A DNA stretch of 45,553 bases from Providencia heimbachae ATCC 35613 (GCF_001655055.1 NZ_LXEW01000023.1:1-45553), one strand, 5' to 3'. Numbered from the stretch's first letter, positions 1 to 8,334 are shown. The notes: generated from the letters alone by a model not told the origin. A program made the numbers and translations.

Positions 1-120
1 TTATATACTTATATACTTATATACTTATATACTTATATACTTATATACTTATATACTTATATACTTATATACTTATATACTTATATACTTATATACTTAT
101 ATACTTATATACTTATATAC
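1..120. repeat. Tandem array of an 8-bp repeat (TTATATAC), 15 perfect copies
   Basis: Seen directly: the octamer TTATATAC repeats without a single change from the first base of the window to base 120, so the array may begin further left. The unit length is not a multiple of three. On the plus strand none of the three frames meets a stop inside the array; they close at 136-138, 150-152 and 155-157. On the minus strand a TAA recurs every 24 bases in every frame. The array contains no ATG, GTG or TTG. It could be a slippage-prone non-coding satellite or the 3' part of a gene that starts upstream. Bases 121-386 after it hold nothing I can name. Confidence 0.95.
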
Positions 121-386
121 AATATTATATTTCTTTAATAACTGCAGCGTAACCTAGATAAACACGTGCTAAAATACGAGCTTGTATTATGGTAATCACT
201 TAAAATAAATCCAAGTTTGACGTAAAAAAAGAAAAAACTCACCCGATGAAAATGACATTCTATTTTACCTCAATATCTCAACAACACTAAAACACCAATT
301 CCTGCACACACATTGCCCCTCAAGCGCATCGGCTTTCTTTCCTGCCATTTTGTGTCATAAGGCTACTCATGCTCATTAATTGATAC

Positions 387-1535
387 TCATTGGCGCTTTG
401 GAAAAGAAAAAAAAGAAGCATAAAAGGCTAAACGCTGAGTCTCTGTTGCAATCTCCGTATCAAAATAAATGGATACATAACTCAAAATTCGTTGAATCCA
501 ATCATCTTTAATACGACTTCGGGAAACTTGTTGAAATGTCGTCCGGTCTAACGTATTCACTATCTGATAATCTGACAGCACCAATAATGCCTTTAATAAA
601 TCGCCCTCATCCCCCGATAATAGACTGTAGAACAAACAAATCGAAGATATCTCAATAAAATCATAATCAAAAACAAATATTTTTTGGATGAGATGCATTT
701 TAGTCACAACATGTGACAACCCGATTCGATGGCATTCATCAAGCAATAATTTGGTGAAAGGCATTTCAAGTAGTGCATGCGATAATGTAACTGGTAAGTT
801 ATTTTTCTTTTCTTTATAAAAATGAAATTCGCTCAGTCGACCAATTCGGTGAAATAAGGCCGTCATTTCACTCTCACTGAACATTTCGGTTAATCCATTG
901 AACAAGGTTGTTTCGAGTTTAATCGCACTCTGCATTGACTTTACCCCATTAAGGGGCTCGATATGACTCTTTTTCGGCAAGTGATTTGAGCGTAAACGAT
1001 TCACTTTTCCCGGTCCGATAAGAGTATTTGCAAGCGCATTCATGCCGCCCTCTGAATTGGGATAACGATGGCACACGGCTAAATCCATAAACGGCGTCAG
1101 TACGTGGCTTTTTTTATTTTCATCATAATGGGCATAGGATTTTTGATACCTTGCCTTCCTCACATATAAGTGAACCATGTCAGCAATATCACTAAGATGA
1201 TTAATTGACGCCAACCCTTTCGGATTACGTTTAATAAAACGTTCTACATTTCGCCAATATGAGTGATTAATAATCCTGAAAATGACCTCATCATTAATTA
1301 ATCGAGAAGCGAGATGCCGACATTCATTTGAGCAAAATTTTTGATTATGCGTGCCAAAGAGGGTTTTATTGCACCCCTGTCGTGCACAATTTTGTGTGGC
1401 TTTTAGTAATCTATTTTGTTGATTGCGTAAGCGTGTCGAATAATGCGTTGCGCACAAATAGGCACACCTTGCTTCCGGAATATCTAATACCCTATTTTGA
1501 CAATCATTCCGTTTACATTTTACGAACTTTTTCAT
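387..1535 (-). CDS. Unknown island protein with two N-terminal four-Cys zinc-finger-like clusters
   Basis: A 382-residue protein that I do not recognise. I chose the ATG at 1535 because an AGGA lies 8 bases before it; an upstream in-frame ATG at 1568 has no such site. The N-terminus carries Cys7, Cys12, Cys24 and Cys28 (His31 nearby), then Cys50, Cys55, Cys68 and Cys72, the last in a FCSNEC motif. Both sets fit zinc-binding knuckles and suggest a nucleic-acid-binding or regulatory role. The remaining 300 residues are mostly helical in character, without signal peptide or membrane segments. It lies 5' (in its own direction) of the 8-bp repeat array and downstream of the AlpA-like gene on the same strand. 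Confidence 0.7.
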   Translation of the reverse strand: MKKFVKCKRNDCQNRVLDIPEARCAYLCATHYSTRLRNQQNRLLKATQNCARQGCNKTLFGTHNQKFCSNECRHLASRLINDEVIFRIINHSYWRNVERFIKRNPKGLASINHLSDIADMVHLYVRKARYQKSYAHYDENKKSHVLTPFMDLAVCHRYPNSEGGMNALANTLIGPGKVNRLRSNHLPKKSHIEPLNGVKSMQSAIKLETTLFNGLTEMFSESEMTALFHRIGRLSEFHFYKEKKNNLPVTLSHALLEMPFTKLLLDECHRIGLSHVVTKMHLIQKIFVFDYDFIEISSICLFYSLLSGDEGDLLKALLVLSDYQIVNTLDRTTFQQVSRSRIKDDWIQRILSYVSIYFDTEIATETQRLAFYASFFSFPKRQ

Positions 1536-1760
1536 TAATGATCCTTTTTTATATAGTAAACAAACCAATTCTCAACGAATCATTTTTATTCATGATTAGG
1601 TTTTACTACGCGATAATTCCTGATATTGTTTGAAAATATCACACTAAAAAATTTAAACTTTACCTCTATTAAAATATAACATTGTCCATGCCGTATTTTC
1701 ATGACCCTTTTCTAAATTTAATTAGAACATCAAATGATACCACCTGGATGAAAAATAATT

Positions 1761-1967
1761 TCAATTTCTGGACTCTAAGATTTTAGCTTGTAACCACATT
1801 TCAACTTCACTCTTTAACCAGCGAGAACTACGGCCTAACTTTATCGGCTTCGGAAAATCGCCATCTTGGATTAATTTATAAAACCATTTATCCGTTAGCC
1901 CCGTCAATTGGGTTATGAATTTGATATCAACTAATTGGTCATTCAGCAATGGGGGGATATTATTCAT
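1761..1967 (-). CDS. alpA: AlpA-family transcriptional regulator
   Basis: A 68-residue DNA-binding protein of the AlpA/excisionase type (MerR-like winged helix-turn-helix). The pattern is clear: a recognition segment around LTGLTDKWFYKLIQDGDFP, then PIKLGRSSRW and a WLKSEVEMWL helix, which is how these proteins read and contact DNA. The start at 1967 is preceded by AGAGG at a good distance; a start at 2012 would add 15 residues without support. In CP4-57 and P4-type elements AlpA controls integrase and excision. Its presence here fits the island context and suggests it acts on an integrase beyond the left edge of the window. Confidence 0.85.
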   Translation of the reverse strand: MNNIPPLLNDQLVDIKFITQLTGLTDKWFYKLIQDGDFPKPIKLGRSSRWLKSEVEMWLQAKILESRN

Positions 1968-2469
1968 GAGATAGCCTCTGTCTTTTAAATGAAGGTCAGA
2001 AGTAATATCCATACTTGAAATAGAGACATGACTTCCTAAATAATACCCTTACTCTGTAATTTTTTACAAAACAAAATAACACCCACCATTTTTATACACT
2101 AAAGAATATCGCTTATATCAAGCTAGGCTTCCTCAGCGTGATTAAATATCTCACGTTTGCTATCACCGACCAACCACAGACATCGTCTTAATACTCACAA
2201 TGATGCATTCACATCGCAGTGCATATCCATAATAAATAACATTATAATCTGGCTATAATTTAGCAAAATGACAACCCAACCAATTGATATTTAATCAATG
2301 ATATCTTAATATTTTCTACATGTTATAGACATTAAAACCACCCTTAAAACGCTTTTTTATTGCCATTTTATCCTATCTTCTCTTCCTTTTTTAATCATGC
2401 TAAAATAAACACCTATCGCTTTTCACATTGAGTAATGTGCGAATTTTATTAAAAAAGATTGGGCTTTAT
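1968..2469. other. AT-rich divergent intergenic region, no gene seen
   Basis: About 500 bases between the leftward alpA-like gene and the rightward unknown gene, presumably holding both promoters. I see a short dyad (ATTGAT and ATCAAT arms, 2283-2299) and a TAAAAT at 2401-2406 that could be a -10 element for the rightward gene, but no convincing -35. No open frame of useful length is present. Confidence 0.5.
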
Positions 2470-3393
2470 ATGAAAACGAGAATTAACAAATTAAGATTTA
2501 AACGACGTACTTTATTTGAGATATCTAGAATTAAAAACGAGGTTAAGGCGCCCGATTATCTTTTTGATTTATTATCCAATGAGACATATGATGAAAAAAT
2601 AAAAGAATTCATGAGTCATGGAAATCATGAACGCAATCATGCAACGCTTAGTGAAATAGAACATAGACTTCAAACCGAGATGATTTCAGACGATGAACTT
2701 CCTTTTATTAAGGGAAATCGTGACGTGATATTCTTCCTTTGGGGATACATCTACATCTATTATAATAATGCTTACACTCCTCTTACTGAATATCATTTCC
2801 TAGATAAACCAAACCGAGTTCAATTTGGTAACTTCTCAAGCATTGAATTAAAAAAGAAATTTCTATACAACTACTTTGACTTATTTGACACAGCCATCCA
2901 AGAAAGTAAAGAATATAAAATGAACTTAATTAGAGGTGCAATCTCAGCATTAAAACGCCAATATGAAAACACAAAAATGCCCAAGTGGTTATCACCTATG
3001 AACCCAGCGGGATTAGATTGGGCTGAACAGTACATTAAACGCCAACCCGATAATGAAATAGCGCAAAATTATTATTCTCTGACTAATTTACTCAGTGCTT
3101 ATACTTTATCGTTTGAAAAAGAAAAATACCTATCCATTTTAACTGTCTTCAGATTATGGGCCGTTCATCCTGCCGTAAAAGAAAAGTTCATTCATAAAAT
3201 GAATAAAGCTTGGTTACAAGAACGGCGTCGAGAAGAAATGAAAGACTACTGCAATTTAAGTTGTTCTATCAAAACAACGAATAAAGAAAAATTACACCTT
3301 ATCGCTAATCATTTAGAGTTCAAAATTAACAAAGCAGTTGAGTTTCTGATTGAGCATGTTTATGAAGATATCAAAAACGAAATAAAAAAGTGA
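2470..3393 (+). CDS. Hypothetical protein of unknown function
   Basis: A 307-residue soluble, lysine-rich protein that I do not recognise. The frame is open from a TTG at 2428, but the first ATG is at 2470 and I prefer it; neither has a strong ribosome binding site. The sequence is rich in charged helices, with a WLSPMNPAGLDWAEQYIKRQPD segment near residues 175-195 and a basic C-terminal tail with ILTVFRLWAVHPAVKEKF. The last 50 residues (TTNKEKLHLIANHLEFK and following) look like a small helical DNA-binding end of the kind seen in element-borne proteins, but this is only an impression. A terminator follows 34 bases after the stop, so it seems to be a single-gene unit. Confidence 0.65.
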   Translation: MKTRINKLRFKRRTLFEISRIKNEVKAPDYLFDLLSNETYDEKIKEFMSHGNHERNHATLSEIEHRLQTEMISDDELPFIKGNRDVIFFLWGYIYIYYNNAYTPLTEYHFLDKPNRVQFGNFSSIELKKKFLYNYFDLFDTAIQESKEYKMNLIRGAISALKRQYENTKMPKWLSPMNPAGLDWAEQYIKRQPDNEIAQNYYSLTNLLSAYTLSFEKEKYLSILTVFRLWAVHPAVKEKFIHKMNKAWLQERRREEMKDYCNLSCSIKTTNKEKLHLIANHLEFKINKAVEFLIEHVYEDIKNEIKK

Positions 3394-3426
3394 AACCATA
3401 AAATTTCAAACCTATATCACCCTCAT

Positions 3427-3464
3427 GAAGCCACTGTGTATCTTGATACTGAGAGGCTTCTTTT
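3427..3464 (+). terminator. Rho-independent terminator
   Basis: GAAGCC pairs with GGCTTC, with a second inner stem GTATC/GATAC, and is followed by TTTT. It closes the 2470-3393 transcription unit. Confidence 0.75.
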
Positions 3465-3605
3465 CTTACCTCATCATCGTGATAAAAATTAAAGACACAC
3501 TTTGACCTGACTATTTATCGTTTTCGCTGAAAATAATTTTTCACACGACATACCCTGTCCGGTCGGTTTGTTACGCTGTTGGCTCCTTAATTCATTGGAA
3601 CCAAC

Positions 3606-4340
3606 ATGATGCCTAAATACCGTATTGACCCTGATTTAGCTTTTATTGCCCACTGCAATAATGACGACTTAAGCCTTTTAGTTTCCGTTCTGACGCATGA
3701 CCATAAAGACGGTAAAAAACGCTGGAGTGAGCGTTTAACCCGTAAGCCGGAATACCAACTCTATTACCCTAATCATCAGCGTTATTGGACAGACATTTGT
3801 GCTGAGCTGCAAACCTTTGGAGCCAACAGTTTAGTCAGTGCCGTACGCGGCAATAAAGGCGTGTTATACCGTGAAATACTGCTTGATGTCTGTAAAAAGC
3901 TGAAGGTTAACTTTAACCCCAAAAGCGACATTGAAACGCTGGAAATGAATCTGTTAATGACGGTGATGGAAAAAAGCTTAGATAAGCTCAGTGAAGAAGA
4001 GCTCCGTACCCTTGCGCACGATTTACAATTGAATCTCACCAATCCCACACCGCAATTGGTCATGATTGCCTTACAAGCCGCTGTTCGCACCTCCGGATTT
4101 GCGGCACTGGAAATTGCCACGGTCGCTGCCATGAGCATCATCGAGCTACTCGGCGGCGTGGCGACATGGGGGACAATATTTGTCGCTAATCGTGCCTTAT
4201 CCTTCTTAGCGGGTCCGATTGGATTAACCCTCACCTCGGCATGGCTCATTGCCGACATTGCCGGTCCCGCGTACCGCGTCACAATGCCCGCTTGCATCAT
4301 TGTGGCGTATTTGCGCCAAAAGTCCCTTTCACCGGCCTAA
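3606..4340 (+). CDS. yaaW: YaaW-like protein (UPF0174, DUF3944 N-terminus)
   Basis: A 244-residue protein with the layout of E. coli YaaW (about 237 residues). The N-terminus has the DUF3944 signature (DPDLAFIAHCNNDDLSLLVSVL, residues 8-30), a middle block (AELQTFGANSLVSAVRGNKG then LYREILLDVCKKL), and a C-terminus ending in AGPAYRVTMPACIIVAYLR. That end matches the SGSAYRVTIPAVLQIACLR region of YaaW as I remember it. Two hydrophobic stretches (about residues 155-190 and 195-220) could insert in or lie on membrane. Function in the family is unknown. GGAA before the start is acceptable; a second ATG follows at 3609. It is the first gene of a G+C-richer block with the WYL regulator and the secreted proteins. 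Confidence 0.8.
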   Translation: MMPKYRIDPDLAFIAHCNNDDLSLLVSVLTHDHKDGKKRWSERLTRKPEYQLYYPNHQRYWTDICAELQTFGANSLVSAVRGNKGVLYREILLDVCKKLKVNFNPKSDIETLEMNLLMTVMEKSLDKLSEEELRTLAHDLQLNLTNPTPQLVMIALQAAVRTSGFAALEIATVAAMSIIELLGGVATWGTIFVANRALSFLAGPIGLTLTSAWLIADIAGPAYRVTMPACIIVAYLRQKSLSPA

Positions 4341-4386
4341 GCCAACGCTTAAGCCCTTTTGTGTTATCGCTGGTAGGAAACCGAAT

Positions 4387-5076
4387 ATGGCACAACCGTC
4401 ACCTCGCCATGACCGATTAGTTCATCGGCTGGCGTATATCCTGACCCATTTATTTAAAGGAGAAACGTTATCACCCCGAGTTTTAGCGGCTGAATTTAAT
4501 GTGTCCCTGCGCACCATACAGCGGGATTTTCATGAACGTTTAGTTTATTTAGACATTGAACAACAGGAGGAAGGCTATCGCCTTGCGGGCGGACAATCCG
4601 CCTTACGCACCGACAGTGATATTTTGCAGTTTGCCCAGATTACGGATATTACACCGCTTTTTCCGGTGCTTGACCGCAAGCTGCTGTCGTTATTGCTCAG
4701 TCGGCACGCGCAAGGCTCCCCGTATGTGGTCTATCACGCCCCACCCAAAGCCTTACCGTCCGTGTACGGCGGCTTTGCTTTAATTACACAAGCTATTTTA
4801 GATAACCGGTTTATTCATTATGAGATTGGGGGAAAAACCACTCATTGGGTCGCACCGTATAAGCTCACCTATTTTAATGGGCATTGGTATGTCTGCGGTG
4901 TGATGAATGGCCTTATTCATGCGGTTGAGTTGCTGCACCTGCGTGATGTGGGGCTCAGTGCCCGGCACTTTAAGCCCGACACTGCCTTGTTACAACGCAT
5001 GACTGAGCGCGCCTTTATACAGGCTTTACCTCACTTTCAATACATCAAGGGGATATTGCATCCCCATCAAACTTAA
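4387..5076 (+). CDS. WYL-domain transcriptional regulator with N-terminal HTH
   Basis: A 229-residue regulator. Residues about 8-50 form a DeoR-type helix-turn-helix (LSPRVLAAEFNVSLRTIQRDF). Residues about 120-210 form a WYL domain, with APYKLTYFNGHWYVCGV (WYV in place of the WYL triad) and a following basic strand. WYL domains sense nucleotides or nucleic-acid breakdown products in many mobile and defence loci. The open frame extends up to 4249, but that part overlaps yaaW; the ATG at 4387 has AGGAA upstream and starts at the HTH, so I use it. It is followed after 16 bases by a secreted-protein gene and may control this small block. Confidence 0.85.
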   Translation: MAQPSPRHDRLVHRLAYILTHLFKGETLSPRVLAAEFNVSLRTIQRDFHERLVYLDIEQQEEGYRLAGGQSALRTDSDILQFAQITDITPLFPVLDRKLLSLLLSRHAQGSPYVVYHAPPKALPSVYGGFALITQAILDNRFIHYEIGGKTTHWVAPYKLTYFNGHWYVCGVMNGLIHAVELLHLRDVGLSARHFKPDTALLQRMTERAFIQALPHFQYIKGILHPHQT

Positions 5077-5092
5077 TCATCAAGGAGACACG

Positions 5093-5590
5093 ATGACACA
5101 CCCATTAAAAACACGCCTTTCCCCGCTTAAATGGGGAGCTCCCTTTATCACCAGTGCCTTACTTTTTTTATCGCCCGCCGCACACAGTCTGATTTTAGAC
5201 GAAGAATGGGGCGATTGGTATGGCAGTACCGCGATGGCTTGGGAGCTTAACACGCAAAATGAAGCAGGTGAAACCCTGACGTTAACCTGCACGAATAAAG
5301 CGTTTCGTGTCCAACTGAACGCGCCGGATTTCACGGAGCCCGTGGGCTCTGATTATTTCGTTCAAGGCATGCAACTGCGTATCAACGATACCGCGTACGA
5401 TTTTTTTCCTAGCGCATTTGAAGATACCGTTGGACCGGATAAAGCTTTATTCCATGCCCTTAAACAAACGAAAGATAGCGATATCTTACAATTTACATCT
5501 TTACAAATTGATTCCGAGCCCTTCTCGGCAAAAGGTCTCGCTGAGGCACTCGCCGATACCGATTATCAAGACTGTGTTGACCATATGTAA
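5093..5590 (+). CDS. Secreted hypothetical protein, possibly cut short by a stop codon
   Basis: A 165-residue protein with a clear signal peptide (KTRLSPLKWGAPFITSALLF to a cleavage near PAAHS), then a mature part rich in acidic and aromatic residues with two Cys (TLTCTNKAF and DYQDCVDHM). An AAGGAG precedes the ATG. I do not recognise the family. Oddly, after the TAA at 5588-5590 the same frame stays open for 26 more codons to a second TAA at 5669-5671, and the reading continues in a protein-like way (LWQGCSINTFIYNMTKG). This longer end would overlap the next gene's start by 11 bases. The gene may therefore carry a nonsense mutation. Confidence 0.65.
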   Translation: MTHPLKTRLSPLKWGAPFITSALLFLSPAAHSLILDEEWGDWYGSTAMAWELNTQNEAGETLTLTCTNKAFRVQLNAPDFTEPVGSDYFVQGMQLRINDTAYDFFPSAFEDTVGPDKALFHALKQTKDSDILQFTSLQIDSEPFSAKGLAEALADTDYQDCVDHM

Positions 5591-5660
5591 GTTTCGCACC
5601 TGTGGCAAGGTTGCTCTATCAACACCTTCATTTACAACATGACCAAAGGCGTTATTCAAA

Positions 5661-6125
5661 TTGAAAAATAAACTCAAATATTCCCTATTATCCAGTCTGT
5701 TACTGACCCTCGCCGTCAGTGTAACCACACAAGCCGTCACATTACGCGGGGAAATTCAACCTGACCGTTACACCTACTACCTTACGCCAGCTTATGGCAA
5801 AACGTTAAAAGCATTAAATGATAAATCCAATCGCCCTTACTACCCCATTTATCCACACGGTGAGCTTTATCCTTATGGCGCTTACCAACAAACCAAAGAC
5901 AAACCTGCTCCCACCGCCATGACCTGCATCAGTAGTGTTTATTACAATCGAGGTGCAGCGGCTAATTGGCTAAAAATTGCTTGTGTCGATAATAACGGTT
6001 TGGAGTATGAAGGCAATCAAAAGTGGCCCCCGAAGTCTATTGCTACCCGTATTTGTAAAGTGGGAGAGGCGCGATGTGATTCCTTCTTGAGTTTAAAGAG
6101 TGACGGTTGGTCAGGCCCACAATAA
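5661..6125 (+). CDS. Secreted hypothetical protein
   Basis: A 154-residue protein, unknown family. It seems to start at a TTG (5661), with AAAGG about 10 bases upstream, because no in-frame ATG precedes the signal peptide (KYSLLSSLLLTLAVSVTTQA). The mature part is rich in Tyr and Pro (SNRPYYPIYPHGELYPYGAY) and has four Cys (TCISS, IACVD, RICKVGEARC), suggesting a disulfide-stabilised periplasmic or secreted protein. It follows the 5093 gene in the same block and a terminator lies 27 bases behind it. Confidence 0.65.
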   Translation: MKNKLKYSLLSSLLLTLAVSVTTQAVTLRGEIQPDRYTYYLTPAYGKTLKALNDKSNRPYYPIYPHGELYPYGAYQQTKDKPAPTAMTCISSVYYNRGAAANWLKIACVDNNGLEYEGNQKWPPKSIATRICKVGEARCDSFLSLKSDGWSGPQ

Positions 6126-6152
6126 CGTGTCGTTAATCATTTATCCACATTA

Positions 6153-6177
6153 AGCCAGCCTCACGGTTGGCTTTTTT
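6153..6177 (+). terminator. Rho-independent terminator
   Basis: AGCCAGCC and GGTTGGCT pair (one G-T) around a TCAC loop, followed by six T. It ends the unit of the secreted proteins. Confidence 0.85.
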
Positions 6178-6191
6178 CGTTAAGGAAAAAC

Positions 6192-6410
6192 ATGTCAATT
6201 TTAAAACTCATGGCAACTACCGCCAGTGTTATTTCATTAGTCTACGCCACACAGTGCGCACAACAACAAATTGCCAAGAAAATGGCTCAAACGGGACAGT
6301 ATTCAGACGAAGAAATACAAGCAGCACGGTTAGGTACAATATTGGCCTGTGCTGATTTGCTCGGCGGTGCACTGGATAAACTGCTGAATACCTTCTTTAA
6401 AGCACACTAA
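6192..6410 (+). CDS. Small hypothetical protein with hydrophobic N-terminus
   Basis: A 72-residue protein beginning after a good AAGGA site. It has a hydrophobic N-terminal stretch (residues 3-22, LKLMATTASVISLVYATQCA) that may be a signal peptide or membrane anchor, and a helical rest with two hydrophobic runs (LGTILACADLLGGALDKLL). No family recognised. It sits alone between two terminators. Confidence 0.6.
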   Translation: MSILKLMATTASVISLVYATQCAQQQIAKKMAQTGQYSDEEIQAARLGTILACADLLGGALDKLLNTFFKAH

Positions 6411-6450
6411 CCCCTTCGATTTACACGTCATTTGTTATCTCAACAGACAC

Positions 6451-6474
6451 ACGGCAGACAGCTAAGTCTGCCGT
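6451..6474 (+). terminator. Rho-independent terminator
   Basis: Perfect 9-bp stem (ACGGCAGAC with GTCTGCCGT), loop AGCTAA, followed by a short T-rich stretch. It lies between the small protein gene and the antirestriction gene. Confidence 0.75.
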
Positions 6475-6506
6475 TTATTATTCCCTTCAATATCAAGGTT
6501 ATTTTT

Positions 6507-6923
6507 ATGAATACTGACATTATCACAGTCACATCGATTCCCAATCATCAGCGCCCGGATTTCTGGCACACACATTTTGGCAACGTTAAAGGCTTTTCAA
6601 CCTTTGAAGTGGTGATTTTTACCACCATGGGCCAGTTTTGTGACGATTATGAGGGCGGATATTGGGAATATTGCACCTTATCGAATGGCGGCGCCTTTAT
6701 TTACCCCGACTTAAACAACGAAATCCTTACCCTGTTTAATCCCCATAATGGGAATGAAGCACAGATGGGTTGTGAAGCAGCTGGCATTGCCGTGTGTTTA
6801 ATGATGTACAGTCTCTGGTCATTTCAAATCGAGAATGAATTATTAGTCGAACGCTTTTATCAATTGCGGGATTATGCGGCACAACACCCAGAATGTTCAG
6901 CGATATTTCATCTTATCGATTAA
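6507..6923 (+). CDS. ardB: ArdB/KlcA-family antirestriction protein
   Basis: A 138-residue protein of the KlcA/ArdB family, which protects incoming mobile DNA from type I restriction. The family pattern is visible: RPDFWHTHFGN (residues 15-25), FTTMGQFCDDYEGGYWEYCTLSNGGAF in the middle, and a hydrophobic helix near the C-terminus. An ATG start at 6507 follows a hairpin; the frame is open from 6432 but that part is the terminator of the previous gene. Its place directly before a YfjQ-type DUF932 gene is a typical order in CP4-57-like islands of enterobacteria, supporting the island reading. Confidence 0.85.
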   Translation: MNTDIITVTSIPNHQRPDFWHTHFGNVKGFSTFEVVIFTTMGQFCDDYEGGYWEYCTLSNGGAFIYPDLNNEILTLFNPHNGNEAQMGCEAAGIAVCLMMYSLWSFQIENELLVERFYQLRDYAAQHPECSAIFHLID

Positions 6924-6983
6924 ATTCCACTTAATTCACTCTCTCAGTCTTATCTATCTACTTTACTTTCAAGGAAATTCATT

Positions 6984-7820
6984 ATGACTCGTTTAGCTTC
7001 TCGTTTTGGTGCAGCGAATAGTATTCGTCGTGACCGCCCGTTAACCATCGAAGAATTGTTCCGTACTGTACCCAGTGTGTTCTCTGAAGAGAAACACAAC
7101 TCTCGTAGTGAGCGTTATACCTATATTCCGACCATTACCTTACTCGATAGTTTACAGAAAGAAGGTTTTTACCCGTTCTTTGCATGCCAAACCCGTGTGC
7201 GAGATGACAGCCGTCGTGATCATACTAAGCATCTGTTACGCCTCAGACGTCATGACCAAATTACGGGCAGTCAAGTCCCCGAAATCATCTTACTCAATAG
7301 TCATGATGGCTCAAGCAGTTATCAGATGCTACCCGGCTTCTTTAGAGCCATTTGCTGTAATGGCCTCGTTTGCGGTGACACGTTTGGTGAAGTGAGAGTA
7401 CCGCACAAGGGCGATGTGGTAAATAAAGTCATTGAAGGGGCTTATGAAGTATTAGGCACCTTCGATGCCATCGCAGATAAACGCGAAGAAATGCAAAGCT
7501 TGATATTACCGCCACCCGCACAACACATCTTTGCTCAATCTGCTCTCACATATCGTTATGGTGAAGCGCATCAGCCGATCACCGAAGCGCAAGTATTACA
7601 GCCACGCCGTGTAGAAGATAAGAAGGACGATCTTTGGACGGTGTACCAACGTTTGCAGGAAAATTTAATTAAAGGGGGATTATCAGGCAGAAATGCGAAA
7701 GGGAAGCGTTCACGTACCCGCTCAGTGAATGGGATTGATGGGGATATTAAGCTCAATAAAGCGTTGTGGGTACTGACAGAACAAATGCATGCTCATTTTG
7801 CTGGACGCGAACGGCTATAG
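6984..7820 (+). CDS. yfjQ: DUF932 protein, YfjQ/YafZ type
   Basis: A 278-residue protein very like E. coli YfjQ of prophage CP4-57 (about 273 residues): it opens with MTRLASRFGAANSIRRDRPL and contains IPTITLLDSLQKEGFYPFFA, PEIILLNSHDGSSSYQMLPG, CCNGLVCGDTFGEVRVPHKG and ENLIKGGLSGRNAKGKR. DUF932 proteins travel with islands and plasmids; their biochemical role is not settled. A clear AAGGAA lies before the ATG. It follows the ArdB gene by 60 bases. Confidence 0.9.
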   Translation: MTRLASRFGAANSIRRDRPLTIEELFRTVPSVFSEEKHNSRSERYTYIPTITLLDSLQKEGFYPFFACQTRVRDDSRRDHTKHLLRLRRHDQITGSQVPEIILLNSHDGSSSYQMLPGFFRAICCNGLVCGDTFGEVRVPHKGDVVNKVIEGAYEVLGTFDAIADKREEMQSLILPPPAQHIFAQSALTYRYGEAHQPITEAQVLQPRRVEDKKDDLWTVYQRLQENLIKGGLSGRNAKGKRSRTRSVNGIDGDIKLNKALWVLTEQMHAHFAGRERL

Positions 7821-7861
7821 CCACACTACACGTTAAATAATCGGATCTTACGGTGAACACG

Positions 7862-8053
7862 ATGAAACTATCAAAACGGCAACTAAAAACCTTGAGTAAT
7901 GTGAAACTCAATTATGGCTCACTCTGTAACAAAAGGACGCTCGATTCGCTGGAGAAAAAAGACTTGATTCAATGGCACATATCAAACCGTTGGATCTTAA
8001 CTGAATTAGGCATTGAGGAATTAAACAAAAATGACACAATAAGACATCATTAA
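7862..8053 (+). CDS. Small hypothetical protein
   Basis: A 63-residue basic protein of unknown family (a GTG at 7853 would add three residues). The sequence KRQLKTLSNVKLN, then LEKKDLIQWHISNRWILTELGIEEL, looks like a short winged-helix: two helices followed by a W-I-L-T-E-L-G strand often seen in such domains. A DNA-binding role is a guess. It is the last gene before the island end. Confidence 0.55.
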   Translation: MKLSKRQLKTLSNVKLNYGSLCNKRTLDSLEKKDLIQWHISNRWILTELGIEELNKNDTIRHH

Positions 8054-8239
8054 ACATGTCAAATTGGCAATACCATGATTCATACTAGAAACAATTAACA
8101 TGAACATGATCCCCATTAAATGTATACTTAAAAAGGATTCGAATACGTTATAATTACACCTGTCATCTGTGCAAAAAACCAATCTATTTGCTGCGCTCTA
8201 TCGCCCCAACCGTGCTCAACAAAACCCACCAAACGGACC

Positions 8240-8263
8240 GAGGGTACAAAAGAGGGTATAAAT
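8240..8263. repeat. Two tandem 12-bp repeats near the island end
   Basis: GAGGGTACAAAA is followed at once by GAGGGTATAAAT, with two differences. Short GAGGGTA-type repeats next to a tRNA-derived att site recall the arm-type binding sites of P4-family integrases. That role is inference from position. Confidence 0.55.
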
Positions 8264-8313
8264 AAAATCAAATTCAATTAATAGATTTAAATACAACTAG
8301 TTATAATGAAAAG

Positions 8314-8334
8314 TCGATTCCGAGTCCGGCACCA
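8314..8334 (+). other. Attachment site: 3' fragment of a tRNA-Phe gene
   Basis: These 21 bases match the T-arm and acceptor end of enterobacterial tRNA-Phe (CGATTCCGAGTCCGG then CACCA), with one G fewer than the usual CCGGGCACCA. No tRNA body precedes it; the upstream DNA is island sequence. A tRNA-type terminator follows. This is what is left at the distal junction when an element integrates into a tRNA 3' end and the intact tRNA is rebuilt at the integrase side, here beyond the left edge. Confidence 0.75.

Noticed and set aside
1-120. CRISPR array or iteron origin
   Set aside because: The units are 8 bp with no spacers, so it is not a CRISPR; no replication initiator gene is recognisable beside it.
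1328-1633. 101-codon plus-strand frame
   Set aside because: It lies opposite the zinc-finger-like gene and its end; the minus-strand gene has a good start and clear Cys motifs.
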